A stretch of DNA of 5,801 bases. It comes from Ruminococcaceae bacterium UBA6364 (GTDB lineage: Bacteria; Bacillota; Clostridia; Oscillospirales; Acutalibacteraceae). The notes below the pieces were generated by a model. The model was not told the origin of the DNA. It worked only from the letters and a program-made list of their open reading frames with translations, and ran no database searches. This document shows positions 5,698 to 5,801 of the stretch, piece by piece (position 1 is the stretch's first letter; every line of letters starts with the position of its first letter). Position numbers and translations under genes: made by a program. The stretch spans positions 712-6,512 of the forward strand of contig DJRI01000030.1 of NCBI GenBank assembly GCA_002440045.1. The letters run 5' to 3'.

Positions 5698-5801
5698 ATG
5701 ATTACTCTTGATTTTTCTTCGTTCATTTCCAAAACATGGAGCAGCGTTTGGCCGTATCTCTTGGCAATTTTCCTTTTCGGAATAATAATTGCCATTCATG
5801 A
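5698..5801 (+). CDS. rseP: RseP-type site-2 protease (intramembrane zinc metalloprotease), 5' end only
   Basis: Only 34 codons and two bases are present before the right edge. After about 15 polar residues comes a hydrophobic segment, roughly residues 16-33 (PYLLAIFLFGIIIAI). It ends in His34 followed by GA, which could begin Glu and so open the HExxH zinc motif typical of the first transmembrane helix of RseP/RasP. Site-2 proteases cleave membrane-anchored anti-sigma factors and leftover signal peptides. The position directly after dxr, with a 3-nt gap, is the usual rseP location in Bacillota. The rest of the catalytic motif, the PDZ domain and the LDG motif lie outside the window, so identity rests on context and this short N-terminus. 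Confidence 0.8.
   Translation, partial: MITLDFSSFISKTWSSVWPYLLAIFLFGIIIAIH

Noticed and set aside
5436..5799. Two overlapping minus-strand frames at the right end, opposite dxr and rseP.
   Set aside because: They oppose the conserved C-terminus of dxr and the rseP start; no supporting signals.

Overview
The window looks like an ordinary chromosomal segment of a low-to-moderate-GC Bacillota, most likely a gut-type Clostridia. This rests on the gene order pyrH-frr-uppS-cdsA-dxr-rseP, purine-rich Shine-Dalgarno (SD) sites, and two clear sigma-A-type promoters. The assignment is inferred from synteny and protein motifs; no search was run. I see no mobile element, CRISPR array, rRNA or tRNA.

Left part (1-1519, minus strand): two genes transcribed leftwards from a near-consensus promoter at 1548-1576. 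The first encodes a small, apparently cytosolic carbohydrate-binding family 9-like (CBM9-like) protein from a GTG start at 1519. The second, 2 nt downstream, is a phosphotransferase closely resembling N-acetylhexosamine 1-kinase (NahK), cut by the left edge. Together they suggest an intracellular sugar or amino-sugar salvage unit.

Middle (1520-1675): a compact divergent control region. Two back-to-back promoters have -35 boxes only 7 bp apart. Several copies of TTGTAAA or TGTAAA occur in both orientations, and a small hairpin lies in the pyrH leader.

Right part (1676-5801, plus strand): six tightly packed genes with gaps of 2 to 21 nt and no internal terminator. They encode UMP kinase (pyrH), ribosome recycling factor (frr), undecaprenyl diphosphate synthase (uppS), CDP-diglyceride synthase (cdsA), DXP reductoisomerase (dxr) and the start of the RseP site-2 protease (rseP), cut by the right edge just inside its HExxH motif. 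The cluster links UTP/CTP supply, translation recycling, isoprenoid precursor supply (dxr feeding uppS), the lipid carrier for cell-wall synthesis, phospholipid synthesis and membrane stress proteolysis. All complete proteins have normal length and intact active-site motifs.

No undescribed system is evident. The best second-look items are the CBM9-like/NahK-like gene pair, the repeated motif in the divergent promoter region, and the lack of an SD before dxr, where a -10-like box sits almost on the start codon.
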